Below the pieces are notes generated by a model. That model was not told where the DNA came from. It searched no databases and saw only the letters and a list, made by a program, of their open reading frames with translations. This document shows positions 15,701 to 24,248 of a stretch of 35,791 bases of DNA, in pieces; the first letter of the stretch is position 1, and each line of letters opens with the position of its first letter. Location of the stretch: the IMG/VR virus record IMGVR_UViG_3300012931_000053, positions 1 to 35,791 of that record; one strand, 5' to 3'. Source of the DNA: a virus. Both the position numbers and the translations under genes were made by a program.

Positions 15701-15822
15701 GCGGCTTTGGCTTCAGTCGGTTTGGGCTTAAACGGATCAACTATTTTGGAAGCAGCGGTATCGAAGGGATCAACGATAGTTGACTTCTTTGGCTGATCAA
15801 ACGGGTCAACTATGGCGGCCAT
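12718..15822 (-). CDS. large internal virion (ejection-type) protein
   Basis: A 1034-residue protein, the largest here. The N-terminus has three near-identical IVDPF[DK] repeats within 35 residues, then a Pro/Ala linker and a hydrophobic stretch (about 70-95, GAALALPLEVPFAAGKG). A long coiled coil at about 185-275 follows, then a mostly helical body with no recognised catalytic motif. Length, position after the nozzle and helical content match podovirus internal core proteins that are ejected with DNA. A lytic-transglycosylase EG..Y motif was not found. GGAG precedes the ATG, which shares one base with the upstream stop. Confidence 0.75.
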   Translation of the reverse strand: MAAIVDPFDQPKKSTIVDPFDTAASKIVDPFKPKPTEAKAAPPSITAGPTLPSDLVFRQAPPEKSLIGKTIDVAGAALALPLEVPFAAGKGIAQLGQMLYQGKIKDAIESTAKSLIPGSAVYEKAYEQQTPLEALGKEGRGNPLVEAFKQDAPGTMLSLIPFLGLAKLRPVVAERPVMTVMEAGKEAELNKAAEQVQNQRAQNFEEQSKSVESEYNKVKAQAGSSQNLVATRSDIVNKTFALEQMKAEWQKNPTEKLNKDMTAIQSDIESLRKKLSPSTDELKSVLDLVKETHAKNYPINNPMVKSTPKVDSIYDLYNIPYSPELARNAIDKMMKKDAPTPDSTPTERTVSNSIPVPAKDLTMLADPKPNTFLKIISEQLNPSLDVIGDFRTMKADQAIVDVVTALHGDKTADMKIYFDRMDKIMDGLSDADRERVTYEMANPGKYPAHTPEIKSSANAMTQLMKEIADHDVKTGFLKPEDVRTHYYMGMYKNLETGKVARPEDIFNAFGNSKRRQAIGSPYNKSALEKTITSPEQAMAIFKDTAVTPIFDPILWGRSRVMRSINAIHNKAAYDKIVALAETRPDLVSKTPKQGYIPLTNTPVHVRAQELRFLQDEATFKQSINWLDKTANVVKGLGVGLTPFGAPHWLNAATSAYLRLVSPIKDMGTIRNQAYALRMAPLAAAKVVGALYRSIVKKWSPEDHAAYIQGIREGWVAPHGILGELTVDPLNATKFTKFAEGFKKLLKFNHNFLFAEGRVDPQFRVMLYNTLKDWNPNYAPAQMRKFVNQTLGQYNPRLMSAGERTTARRLVEFWGWESSTLPRILGTLKHTPMAFAAPLTIANFVNYLNSDKMMWDNDSGHKFDIMVGRDKEGHPIYMGLPGVWKTAFNVTGASKAVESYQAWRGGQDALNAAKDYLANLPSHLGQESWRRLFSHYTGLIELIANNKMHFTQMGKSKMAMSQMIFNPQDSVPQIMTDFAQSQAEKIVFPFKNIEDYASGQKEGPLSLLGFLGVYANPYISPEERKAKRDIMKSLK

Positions 15823-16817
15823 TATTTTACTCCGCCATATTTCTCGTTCCAGTATTTTTCTAAATCAGCATCAGGCACACCCGGATTTGATTTACGTGCC
15901 GCAGACATGAAATCAGATTTGCTTGGGCCTTTCGCTCCGGCACCACCAGCAGGGCCTCCACCACCAGCACCACCAGTCGGGGTCATCGGAATCATCATGT
16001 TCATTGTGTTTTCAATTTGCTCTCTCTGCAAATCAAGATCACGCATTTCAGCAAACAATGGAGTGAGTCTTTTATCAACCTCTTCAGGAGATTTTAGAAT
16101 CTTTGCATCAAACTCTTTTTGAACACCCTCAATTTCTTTTGTAATTGTGTTGGCGCGCAACTCAATTCCCTTGATTCGTGAATTAGCCATGTTCGCGGCG
16201 AAGCTTAAATTTTTATCGCCTTTAGCAAACTGAAGGCGCATTTTCATCGTATCCATCGAACCTTTTACACGGGTCAATAAATCTTGATGCCGCTGTGCCA
16301 AGCTGTCACGCTGTAATTGAATACGCTGTTCACCAAGCTTTAATTTTTCTTCAGTCTCAGCTTTTTTAAGAATTGGCTGTTCATAAGCTTTCATAATATC
16401 AGCCAGTTCTAATGGTGTTCCTTTAATAGCCCCAAGAGTCGTCGGAGCTTCGGGTTTTTTTCCTTCAGCGGTTACAGGACCAGCTACACCTTCAGATGTG
16501 ATCATACGATCTTTATACATCGGCTCACCACCAAACATTGAGGCCATAGTTGTCTGTTGTTTCGGAGGGGTGATGCGGCCAGCAAGAAGGGCTTGCATAA
16601 GCACACGGGGGCCTTGAGAAGCGGCAATTTTAAACTCCGGGGTGTTCTTCATTGCCACACCTTCAGGGCTTTGATCTAAACTGCTCATCAATGTATCCAT
16701 CTGCTTTTTGTCTTTAAACTTTTGCAGCATTGAGGCAATGCCCTGCATTCCACCACTACTTAGAAATTGTGAAATGTCAGAAGGGGCTTGATATGGTTGT
16801 CCGTAAGAAACTGGCAT
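15822..16817 (-). CDS. internal virion/ejection-type coiled-coil protein
   Basis: A 331-residue protein, predicted largely helical: Met/Gln/Lys-rich N-terminus, long coiled coil (about 140-265), Gly/Pro-rich hinge (about 275-295, AGGGGPAGGAG) and a short C-terminal region with KSDFMSAARKSNPGV and LEKYWNEKYGG. The tail resembles the capsid- or scaffold-contact tails of other phage internal proteins. It lies between a Gly-rich small gene and the 1034-residue protein, so it probably belongs to the ejection complex. Confidence 0.65.
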   Translation of the reverse strand: MPVSYGQPYQAPSDISQFLSSGGMQGIASMLQKFKDKKQMDTLMSSLDQSPEGVAMKNTPEFKIAASQGPRVLMQALLAGRITPPKQQTTMASMFGGEPMYKDRMITSEGVAGPVTAEGKKPEAPTTLGAIKGTPLELADIMKAYEQPILKKAETEEKLKLGEQRIQLQRDSLAQRHQDLLTRVKGSMDTMKMRLQFAKGDKNLSFAANMANSRIKGIELRANTITKEIEGVQKEFDAKILKSPEEVDKRLTPLFAEMRDLDLQREQIENTMNMMIPMTPTGGAGGGGPAGGAGAKGPSKSDFMSAARKSNPGVPDADLEKYWNEKYGGVK

Positions 16818-16831
16818 TTAATTATCCTTTA

Positions 16832-17392
16832 TTAAGGTAGCGCACCGAGTAACGCCCCAAAGCCGCCCATCAGACCACCTATATCAGCCGCGCCCGATGA
16901 GCCTGCGCCTTGAGGTGCTACTGCACGGGGCGGTGCCAAGCCTAGGTACGAAAGAATCTGCTGCATCATCTGATTTGCTTGCTGTGTTCGCAAACCAGTA
17001 ATATCCATCGCCTCTTCTTTTGACCCAACACCGGAATAAAAAGTTCCACGCTCAGCTTGTGAACCTCGTATATCTTGTTCATATCTTTTTGTTAGTGCGT
17101 CCATACCGGGGAGATTAGACCAATCACCACTAAGAAGTTTTTGAAAGGTTACATCTTCGCCGGTCAAATAGCTGGGCATATAACCAAACCAATCACCTGT
17201 TGATGCCTGTGGCGCATCGGGGGTCATACCACCAATAGTCGGTAAGTCTGATTTGGCTGAAGTGTCTGGTAATGGGGGTGCGAACGAACCACGGCCCCAT
17301 CCTCCTCCGCCCCAACCTCCTCCAGCCCCATAGGAGGATGTTGCAGGATCAAATGTTGATCCAAATACAGGTTTTGCCGGTGCATAAGCCAT
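16832..17392 (-). CDS. Gly-rich virion-associated protein
   Basis: A 186-residue low-complexity protein with a Gly/Trp-rich N-terminus (GAGGGWGGGGWGRG, about 22-35), a mixed helical centre and an Ala/Gly-rich hydrophobic C-terminus (about 160-186) that could insert into a membrane. AAGGAG lies 9 bases before the ATG, directly downstream of a candidate promoter. It heads the set of probable internal virion genes. No family is recognised. Confidence 0.6.
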   Translation of the reverse strand: MAYAPAKPVFGSTFDPATSSYGAGGGWGGGGWGRGSFAPPLPDTSAKSDLPTIGGMTPDAPQASTGDWFGYMPSYLTGEDVTFQKLLSGDWSNLPGMDALTKRYEQDIRGSQAERGTFYSGVGSKEEAMDITGLRTQQANQMMQQILSYLGLAPPRAVAPQGAGSSGAADIGGLMGGFGALLGALP

Positions 17393-17419
17393 TTAAATAA
17401 GCTCCTTAGATAATACTTT

Positions 17420-17448
17420 ATTATACCACATCTTATCTCATTCGTCTA
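17420..17448 (-). promoter_or_regulatory. candidate extended -10 promoter for internal virion genes
   Basis: On the - strand, TAGACG (17448-17443), a 17-bp spacer ending in TGG, then a perfect TATAAT (17425-17420) followed by AAAG. The extended TGN motif compensates for a 4/6 -35. It overlaps the end of the upstream 263-residue gene and sits about 27 bp before the start codon at 17392, so it would boost the internal virion gene group. Confidence 0.6.
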
Positions 17449-18224
17449 GCCCGGATTGTGCCGTAGGCTTTAAGAGTTGATACAGTGAAAACACACTGAG
17501 TAACTAAATAGATCGTTGTGGTCGCGTTTAAACTGAGCCGTACAATAGGTGTAAGCAGAGCCATATCCACCGCTGCGGTCGGTACGTTTCCGGCCAGCGC
17601 AAGCACTGAGAAAGTATCTTGGCCGCCAAGAGTAGCGGATACTGTACTGATGCCTTGCCGTAGCGCGGTAAAGTTGGTCGTTGCACCAAAAGTATAATCA
17701 ACCGCGCCACTCACATCCCAATCTCCGGCCGTCAGACTGAGGCTGGTCACATTAGCCCCAACCGTTGTGGAAAGCGAGATAGATGCGCCTGTAGCAATAG
17801 TGGCGGTACCATATTCACCTACTATACCAGCCGCCGCGTTATCATTGGTCGTGGTGCCGGGACCAATAAGTTGCAGACGGGTATACGTCACGGTACCAGA
17901 ATTTCCAAACCAGTTAGTGTCAATAAGTTGTGCTTGAGACAATATGACATTACCAGTTCCGACGAATAACGCAACGCCCGTAGGCCCATCTATACCGCCT
18001 TGTACGGTTAATGTCACCCCGCCATTAATTGAGAGTTGTCCTGCATCAATGAACCGAAGGCGAATTGTATTTGGGATGACAAGATTAGTAACAATAGATT
18101 GAACATCCATTATTACCAATGTCGCCGGGGTGGAGCCAAGGGCAGTAACGGCCGTAGCCACATCAGTATAGGTCGTGAGATTCGTGCTTGTCACCGCTGA
18201 CACAGCATAAAGTTGAATTGCCAT
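17433..18224 (-). CDS. beta-rich tail/head-associated structural protein
   Basis: A 263-residue Thr/Val/Ala/Gly-rich protein predicted almost wholly beta. The first 110 residues (VSAVTSTNLTTYTDVATAV then INGGVTLTVQGG) resemble a parallel beta-helix start. The second half (SLTAGDWDVSGAVDYTFGA, GISTVSATLGG) matches a repeated domain common in phage tail and structural proteins. No catalytic residues are visible. It is read directly after the nozzle gene, so a tail appendage is likely. Confidence 0.65.
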   Translation of the reverse strand: MAIQLYAVSAVTSTNLTTYTDVATAVTALGSTPATLVIMDVQSIVTNLVIPNTIRLRFIDAGQLSINGGVTLTVQGGIDGPTGVALFVGTGNVILSQAQLIDTNWFGNSGTVTYTRLQLIGPGTTTNDNAAAGIVGEYGTATIATGASISLSTTVGANVTSLSLTAGDWDVSGAVDYTFGATTNFTALRQGISTVSATLGGQDTFSVLALAGNVPTAAVDMALLTPIVRLSLNATTTIYLVTQCVFTVSTLKAYGTIRARRMR

Positions 18225-18233
18225 TTGATCTCC

Positions 18234-21101
18234 TTAGATCATTAAAAGCTGACTATTGGCTTGAGTTAAATATGTTGATTGGCTTGGGCTAAATCCACCA
18301 TCAACATTTGTTTTGATAATCATATAAGTAAATTTCATATTACCGAGTAATCCAATTTGGCTATTGCCTAATGCGGTAAATGAAACTAAAAACGAGATAC
18401 GTCGTCCTTTTACCGCTTGTTTAAATTGAAAAAATGTTGTTTGATTAGCATGATCAGTAGTTAAATAGGTTTTTGCTAATGCTGCCATTGCTACTCCATC
18501 CATTACCGGCGTACAAGTAATTACTACACCAGCATAGCAATTATACAGATCAAAAGATAATCTGTCAATAACCTTCACAGCATTCGGATCGTCCAGCGTA
18601 AAATCTTTCGTCTGGAATCGACCTTGAATAGTAGGGGTTGTATTAATAGCCTGAAACTCATAGATAGATGTGCCACTAATATAAAGATGTTCAGGCAAGC
18701 CTGAATTACCGCTGGTCACATTAAAATATGGATAGGTGATGGATTGCAGACCGTCCTGAACCGACACACCCGGCCAATTAAACCATTTATCAAGACTGAA
18801 TCGATAGGCCCATTGTGCAGGATAATTTGTAAATGCACCTGTGCGCGATGTCTGTGTTAAGATAATCAAATGATCATCATGATAAAACATCTTGGTACCA
18901 TTGGGTGTGATCACAAAACTATTTCGCACATCATTACTTAGAATTTTTGGAAGCACCGATTGGCCGTCGGTAAGGCGAAGCTGTCCATATTGATCAGCAA
19001 ACACAATTCCGTAAGGTGTCGGACAAATAGTAGATTGGCTTAATAAACCAATTCCGGGAGCCATTAATGAAATAATCGCTTGCTTACTTGGGTCACCAGT
19101 TAAAGTATAAATTGCATTCTTACAAAAAATAAGAAGGCGACCCCCCCATCCATGTGTTGCAACAAGATCACCAATATCGCCTTCAATAAAATCATAGTAA
19201 TTTGTTGAAAGGCTATCGCTTGTTGAACCAAAAACCACAGCGGGAAGATTTGTAAAATATAATCGATTGCCAGAAGTACAAGCCCAAAGACGTGATTTAA
19301 ACCACGAAATATGATTTGCAAAATAATTCGCTGCACCACCAAAAGTAATTTGTACGCAAGGTATCCATGAGATTGTATACGAGCCATTCCCCGGTGCTGT
19401 GTAAAGTAATAAAGTTGTTGGGGTTACTGCCGCGACAATAAAACCACCATTCCCATCATCACCACCTGTTGTAATCCCTGAAAAAGTAATAATACTTCCG
19501 GGAGCAATGTTAGCAGTAAAAACTGTGCCAGATGAATAAGTAACAGATAAACCTGAGACAGTACCGATAGATTGGTTTGGACTTTGAGTACCATATATTA
19601 ATGGAAGATATACATATACTTTATTTTGAAGCCCAACAAAAGCTCGCATAGCGGTTTGCACTTGGGTAATGCTGGCTGATGTCATAACCGATCCCAAAGT
19701 ACCATTATTTGACAACGCCACAAAAGTATTGTTACTGAAGACTAAGCCAATCCACGCTATATCTGAAGGAGTGGCAAGTATCGACCATGCAACGCCATCA
19801 GTAGAGTATATGGACCGATTACCTATACCTGTAGATGATACAGCCATAAATAAACCATTACCATAAGATACTGAGGTCCATGTATTGTTGGCTGGTGTGG
19901 TACTATTATTCCATACAGCGACAGACGATGCAAAATTTGTTGTTGATAAAACCCCTCCCGCATAGACGAAAACATATATACCAGAACCATAGGTCATAGA
20001 ATTAGTATAATAAGTTGTAGTATATAAGGGAAGGGTAGGTGTGTTGAAGACCCAATTAATGCCATCGGTTGAATACGTATACGCCATTTTTGGTCCGCCT
20101 GCCGGTGCACTAAATGACGATACAAATTGAATAAAATAATTGTTTACCGCATAGATTGGAGATGAAGTAAACATTACGGCAGTATATGGTTGCCGTAATG
20201 TCCATGTTATACCATCGGGAGATGTCATATATGTTATAGTAGTAGGGTATAATATAGAGTCTGTTCCTGATTGTGAGTATGAAGCTACAAATAAATTATT
20301 AGCCCACACAACACAAGTCCATGGCAGTACACAATTAGCGGGGACAGCACGCAGGGTCCATGTTATACCATCAGGCGAGGTCATTACAGTATTTGCCGTT
20401 GTACCATTATTTGATACAGCAACAAATAAATTCGCACTAGATACTGTACCAGAACAAACAGATTGCCATGCCACATCAGCAGCAGAAGTTCGTGTTGTCC
20501 AAGTAACTCCATCAGGAGAAGTCATCACTCGCGTACCTGTGCCTGTTGATGCAACTGCTACAAATAATTTTGAACCAGAAACAGTTCCAACACCAATTCC
20601 ATTCCATGTATTCGTTGAAGCTGCGTTACGAACAGTCCAATTAGCTGAGTTAATTAAAGCATTATTATTAATAAGTGTTAATACACTTCCAACATAACGA
20701 TTTGGTGCGAAGCCCCAATCTTCTGCCGCAGCAATACGCGTAGCCGTGGATAAGGATAAATCCATAAGCATAACATAACCTGTGCTAACAGACATCACAT
20801 TACGCACAGTAAAATATAGCGGAATAGTGCTAAAATTTACTTTGTCCCATTGCATCGGTTCATAGATATGACGCAACGCTGTCGTACCATAAAAATTTGT
20901 ATTAAGAATGAAGTTGTTCAGAACGGATGGAATAAGTGTTGGCACCGCAAGAACATTACTATCCCCAGCATCACCGACGAGATCAAAATTCTCAAGAAGC
21001 TGAAATTCATCATCACCGATCAAAGTCGGAGCTTGAGAAGTATTCAACGAAGTGAATTGAGGTATTACTTTAGTTTGCCAAGCTTGTTGAGTGGGAGGCA
21101 T
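18234..21101 (-). CDS. tail nozzle-like protein with inserted beta-propeller
   Basis: A 955-residue protein. The start (TKVIPQFTSLNTSQAPTLIG) and the beta-rich C-terminal two-thirds, with the segment VATHGWGGRLLIFCKNAIYT, match the large nozzle/stabilisation proteins of P22- and T7-like podoviruses. Between about residues 152 and 482 lie six or seven repeats of about 45 residues ending in (T/Y)SPDGxTWT or STDGxxW and containing LFVAV strands, as in seven-bladed propellers of the BNR/kelch type. Read alone, the flanking parts look continuous, so the propeller is probably an inserted adhesion domain. The gene follows the adaptor gene directly. Confidence 0.78.
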   Translation of the reverse strand: MPPTQQAWQTKVIPQFTSLNTSQAPTLIGDDEFQLLENFDLVGDAGDSNVLAVPTLIPSVLNNFILNTNFYGTTALRHIYEPMQWDKVNFSTIPLYFTVRNVMSVSTGYVMLMDLSLSTATRIAAAEDWGFAPNRYVGSVLTLINNNALINSANWTVRNAASTNTWNGIGVGTVSGSKLFVAVASTGTGTRVMTSPDGVTWTTRTSAADVAWQSVCSGTVSSANLFVAVSNNGTTANTVMTSPDGITWTLRAVPANCVLPWTCVVWANNLFVASYSQSGTDSILYPTTITYMTSPDGITWTLRQPYTAVMFTSSPIYAVNNYFIQFVSSFSAPAGGPKMAYTYSTDGINWVFNTPTLPLYTTTYYTNSMTYGSGIYVFVYAGGVLSTTNFASSVAVWNNSTTPANNTWTSVSYGNGLFMAVSSTGIGNRSIYSTDGVAWSILATPSDIAWIGLVFSNNTFVALSNNGTLGSVMTSASITQVQTAMRAFVGLQNKVYVYLPLIYGTQSPNQSIGTVSGLSVTYSSGTVFTANIAPGSIITFSGITTGGDDGNGGFIVAAVTPTTLLLYTAPGNGSYTISWIPCVQITFGGAANYFANHISWFKSRLWACTSGNRLYFTNLPAVVFGSTSDSLSTNYYDFIEGDIGDLVATHGWGGRLLIFCKNAIYTLTGDPSKQAIISLMAPGIGLLSQSTICPTPYGIVFADQYGQLRLTDGQSVLPKILSNDVRNSFVITPNGTKMFYHDDHLIILTQTSRTGAFTNYPAQWAYRFSLDKWFNWPGVSVQDGLQSITYPYFNVTSGNSGLPEHLYISGTSIYEFQAINTTPTIQGRFQTKDFTLDDPNAVKVIDRLSFDLYNCYAGVVITCTPVMDGVAMAALAKTYLTTDHANQTTFFQFKQAVKGRRISFLVSFTALGNSQIGLLGNMKFTYMIIKTNVDGGFSPSQSTYLTQANSQLLMI

Positions 21102-21107
21102 CAGACA

Positions 21108-22016
21108 TTACCTGTTCTGCCAAATGGTTTTCTGAATTGCAAATTCATCCAGACTGATTTCACTCCGTCTGAAATCATAAGGTTCAAACTGTGGAGGATC
21201 ATCAAATAAATTATAATCTCTCGCCATCATATTCCGAAGCTGCGTGAAGTTCTGTTCACAGGATTGAAAGCGCGGGTCTGTACCATTAGGGTCCCGATAG
21301 AGATCAGCAAGAGCTCCTTCAACAATCGCTCTGCGATATGGTTCAGGTATGACGATGGCATCCGCATCAGCCGCGAGATCAGCTACGGACCGAATATAAA
21401 TCCCTTTGATCATCGCCGCCTTGACTGCGGGAGGATAGAACACCATCTGAGGCGTAGTCGTGCCGTTGTAGTCCAGAGACATTTCGCGGGGATAATCAAA
21501 ATACAATTGAGTCAGGCGCTTCATGATCGTTCGCATCCCAACAAAATCGAGAGGCGGTACGGTCCAGAAATTTACCACCCCGGTCGTGGGAACGCGGAAA
21601 TCGGTCGGCATAGCATAGCGAAGCTGATAAAGCCAATAAGACACATTGGTGAAATTGTCTGTCGCGATAGGGGTTTTAAGTGTCAGGGTGGTCCCGTTCG
21701 GAACCGATAAGACTTCATACCACTCGTTACCGGCTGTCGGGGCAAGTATCCAGCCAGCATGACCGGCTACAAATGACGTGCCCGTGCCGGTAACTGTGAC
21801 CGACCCATTCGTGCCAGTTATTGTGCCGGTACTGTATGGAGCCACAAGATTGAGAGTGAAGGTGCTTTGAAGGAAAGGCCAAGACCGGAACGCGAGAATT
21901 TCCTTGTGCCGATTGTTGACGAAAGTTTTCACTAGCGCCAACCTATCGGCATCGACGGAAGTATTCTGCGTTCGGTTTAGAACCTCATTGTAGCAGAGTA
22001 AAAAAGTGTCGAGCAT
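21108..22016 (-). CDS. head-tail adaptor / tail tubular A-like protein
   Basis: A 302-residue protein with a helical N-terminus (LLCYNEVLNRTQNT...VKTFVNNRHKEILAFRSWPFLQ) followed by a beta insertion rich in Gly/Thr (about 60-115, TGTITGTNGSVTVTGTGTSF), then a helical C-terminal half (AVKAAMIKGIYIRSV... RRAIVEGALADLYRD). This helical-beta-helical pattern is typical of podovirus adaptor/gatekeeper proteins that join portal to nozzle. It lies exactly between capsid-side genes and the nozzle gene. Confidence 0.8.
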   Translation of the reverse strand: MLDTFLLCYNEVLNRTQNTSVDADRLALVKTFVNNRHKEILAFRSWPFLQSTFTLNLVAPYSTGTITGTNGSVTVTGTGTSFVAGHAGWILAPTAGNEWYEVLSVPNGTTLTLKTPIATDNFTNVSYWLYQLRYAMPTDFRVPTTGVVNFWTVPPLDFVGMRTIMKRLTQLYFDYPREMSLDYNGTTTPQMVFYPPAVKAAMIKGIYIRSVADLAADADAIVIPEPYRRAIVEGALADLYRDPNGTDPRFQSCEQNFTQLRNMMARDYNLFDDPPQFEPYDFRRSEISLDEFAIQKTIWQNR

Positions 22017-22025
22017 CGCTTCTCC

Positions 22026-22652
22026 TTAATTCAAGTTAAAGCTGAAGTACGCGACAACCCCTTTAATCGAATAAACGCCTGTGTTCTGTAGTACAGCCTG
22101 CCACTCAAAAGTAGCCAACGCATCCTGAGTGTTGAAGAAGATCGGCGTTGTCACCGTAATCGTATCAACATAAGGATTGGCCTGTGTCGCCGTATGCAAG
22201 GTCCCGGTAACTGCCGAGACAGTGGTTACAGCCGTTGCCACGTTGTTAGAGTAAGCCGTCTGCTGGAACCCGGTTACTGTATGACTGGTCAGAGCCGCGA
22301 CAGTGACCTGATGAATCACATCAAATTTGGTGATCTTGAATCCTTTGGATTGTGTCAAACCACCGCCGGGGGTCGTCTGATCATAGACCACACCGAGTCT
22401 GCCGATAATCGCCTGAGTTAAAACGATACGGAAATTGTAGGTTTCAGCACCCGCTGCCGTGCGCTGTCTGCTCCAATCACCCGCCGCCGCGCGAACAATC
22501 GCCATATTCGTGTTGTTATCCGAATCAAGATCGGGGCCGCCAAACATTATAAACCCGTCCGGCGCGTCATTATCGACAATTAAGGGGCCAGAAAACCGGG
22601 AAGGACTCCCGGCCCCAATAGTATTTGGCCGTGCAAAACTTACCGCTGCCAT
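22026..22652 (-). CDS. virion structural protein, probably head decoration or fibre
   Basis: A 208-residue beta-rich protein (repeated Thr/Val strands, FRIVLTQAIIGRLGV, and a C-terminal VYSIKGVVAYFSFNL). No enzymatic motif. It lies between the capsid and the adaptor genes, where phages often encode head-decoration, head-fibre or completion proteins. The exact role cannot be chosen from the sequence. Confidence 0.6.
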   Translation of the reverse strand: MAAVSFARPNTIGAGSPSRFSGPLIVDNDAPDGFIMFGGPDLDSDNNTNMAIVRAAAGDWSRQRTAAGAETYNFRIVLTQAIIGRLGVVYDQTTPGGGLTQSKGFKITKFDVIHQVTVAALTSHTVTGFQQTAYSNNVATAVTTVSAVTGTLHTATQANPYVDTITVTTPIFFNTQDALATFEWQAVLQNTGVYSIKGVVAYFSFNLN

Positions 22653-22662
22653 TTAATTCTCC

Positions 22663-23556
22663 TTACAGCGAACCCGCGTACAATCCGAGGTAGTGGCTCG
22701 CTCCGGTTGAAAGATAATATGATCCGAAAACCATTTCGTCGTTGTTGAATGGATCATGTTCATGCCGCACGCGGAGTCCGCCATGCTCATAAGCATAGAC
22801 ATAATACACATCACAAATGACAAACCACATAGTCGTGGAAGTCAAGAACGGGTTCACGATCAACTCCACACCGGGGGTCATATCCTTCAACTGATTATCC
22901 GCGCGATTCGCGGTATCCGGCCGTCCGGCAGATTTCAGAATTTCACGCGCAACCAGTTCCGATGCAGGGTGCACAACCAATTTTCTCGGAATCTGTTGGA
23001 TCAGCGTTCCACGTTCATCAACCTGTGTACGAAGGGCTGTAATGACCGATTGATAAGAGGTGTAGCTCAGAGCCGCCTGAGTCGAGAGGATGTTGGCGAA
23101 CGTCGCACCTGATCCGGGATAGCCGGGATGAGAGGTAGAGAACAGAGGCACGCCATCCGCGAGGTTGGTCGTTCCGCCCTGATTATAAACCAGAGCCGCA
23201 GTCGTTTCTTTGGTGATCCGGGCCTTGTCTCCCATGTCACGGGCCCTGTCGCCCATCGTGACATATTTTCCAAACCGCATCAGGTCTTCAGTCACACGGA
23301 AGTATTTCGTGTATTTGAAGAGCTGAATTTTGGTGTAATAGCCCTGATACATTTCGTCCTGATGGTAACTTTCGCCATCACCAGTAACCGAGAAGAGGCC
23401 ATACCCGACTTCAGTGTTATGCTCTTCATACCACCGATTAGTGGGAAGAACATTCATGATTTTGTCATAAACGGTGCCGACTCTTTTCTGCTCCGCAAAT
23501 ATGACTTTGGACAAAGCCGGATATACGTCGCGGCTAAAACTAACTGTATTTGCCAT
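22663..23556 (-). CDS. major capsid protein (HK97-fold type)
   Basis: A 297-residue protein with the length and layout of an HK97-fold capsid protein. An N-terminal helical part (SRDVYPALSKVIFAEQKRVG) is followed by an E-loop-like stretch (VGYGLFSVTGDGESYHQDEM), a P-domain and an A-domain ending in YYLSTGASHYLGLYAG. The arrangement resembles Mu gpT-like capsids (DGVPLFSTSHPG, RKLVVHPASELVAREIL). Its place after scaffold and a small decoration gene, and before the adaptor, supports it. Confidence 0.88.
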   Translation of the reverse strand: MANTVSFSRDVYPALSKVIFAEQKRVGTVYDKIMNVLPTNRWYEEHNTEVGYGLFSVTGDGESYHQDEMYQGYYTKIQLFKYTKYFRVTEDLMRFGKYVTMGDRARDMGDKARITKETTAALVYNQGGTTNLADGVPLFSTSHPGYPGSGATFANILSTQAALSYTSYQSVITALRTQVDERGTLIQQIPRKLVVHPASELVAREILKSAGRPDTANRADNQLKDMTPGVELIVNPFLTSTTMWFVICDVYYVYAYEHGGLRVRHEHDPFNNDEMVFGSYYLSTGASHYLGLYAGSL

Positions 23557-23569
23557 CTAAAAAATCTCC

Positions 23570-24082
23570 TTAAATCAGCGCAGCGACCGTGTTGATAAAC
23601 TCCACGACCACTCTCACGTTTGTATCCCCAATACCGCCGTCACCAATTCCGGGGGTGTTCGGAATTTCGACAATTGTGAAAAGCTTCTGCGTTGTGTTTG
23701 TACCATCAACGGTATGTACGTTGCTGGTAAGCAGAATCCCATACTGTGCACCAAGATCAGTGGCAGCCAGCGCCTTCCCGGTTAAGGTCATTTTAAACCT
23801 CATTCCGGCATGAAGCCGAGCAACAGGAATACCATTGAACCCTGACGCAGGACCAATAGCAGTTCGAGCATTAAGGCTGCCAGAGGGAAGATCAACCGCC
23901 CTACCAAGGGTAAAACCAGAAGAGCCAGTCGCGGCCGAAGCCGTCACAGTCGCTTTGCCAGAAACAAGGGATACAAACTCATTGGCCTCAAAAGTCTGTC
24001 CAACCGTAACATCCCACATCTGCTTACTGTCTGAAAAATCATCTTGCAGAACAGGCTGTAAAATTGTTAATGTAGCCGCCAT
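23570..24082 (-). CDS. putative capsid decoration protein
   Basis: A 170-residue beta-rich protein (FEANEFVSLVSGKATVTASA, FKMTLTGKALAATDLGAQYG). It immediately precedes the major capsid gene, the usual place for head decoration/cement proteins. Size and absence of helices fit a trimeric decoration protein. No family is recognised with certainty. Confidence 0.68.
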   Translation of the reverse strand: MAATLTILQPVLQDDFSDSKQMWDVTVGQTFEANEFVSLVSGKATVTASAATGSSGFTLGRAVDLPSGSLNARTAIGPASGFNGIPVARLHAGMRFKMTLTGKALAATDLGAQYGILLTSNVHTVDGTNTTQKLFTIVEIPNTPGIGDGGIGDTNVRVVVEFINTVAALI

Positions 24083-24093
24083 CTAAACTCTCC

Positions 24094-24246
24094 TTATTTC
24101 AAATTACCAAATTCGGAAGGCTTGGTATCACTACCCGGCTTTCCATGATTAATATCATTGCCATCCACATTCACCTCATGCTCAGTCGTATTCATGACCG
24201 GCTGCTCATAAGGTTTATGTTTCTGCTGACTTGCCATTTTGTTCAT
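24094..24246 (-). CDS. 50-residue polar microprotein
   Basis: A hydrophilic, probably disordered peptide rich in Asn, Lys, His and Gly. The ATG at 24246 is favoured because AAGGA lies 8 bases upstream; the in-frame ATG at 24237 is further away. It lies between two small structural-region genes, with the decoration gene start 12 bases beyond its stop. It may be a minor assembly factor. Function unknown. Confidence 0.55.
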   Translation of the reverse strand: MNKMASQQKHKPYEQPVMNTTEHEVNVDGNDINHGKPGSDTKPSEFGNLK

Positions 24247-24248
24247 TC

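Noticed and set aside
19655-20648. Diversity-generating retroelement variable region in the repeat domain
   Set aside because: No reverse transcriptase and no template repeat are visible; the repeats are explained by propeller blades.
21264-23595. Long + strand ORFs opposite capsid, adaptor and structural genes (148, 118 and 155 residues)
   Set aside because: They mirror strong - strand coding genes, contain no motif and have no own SD.
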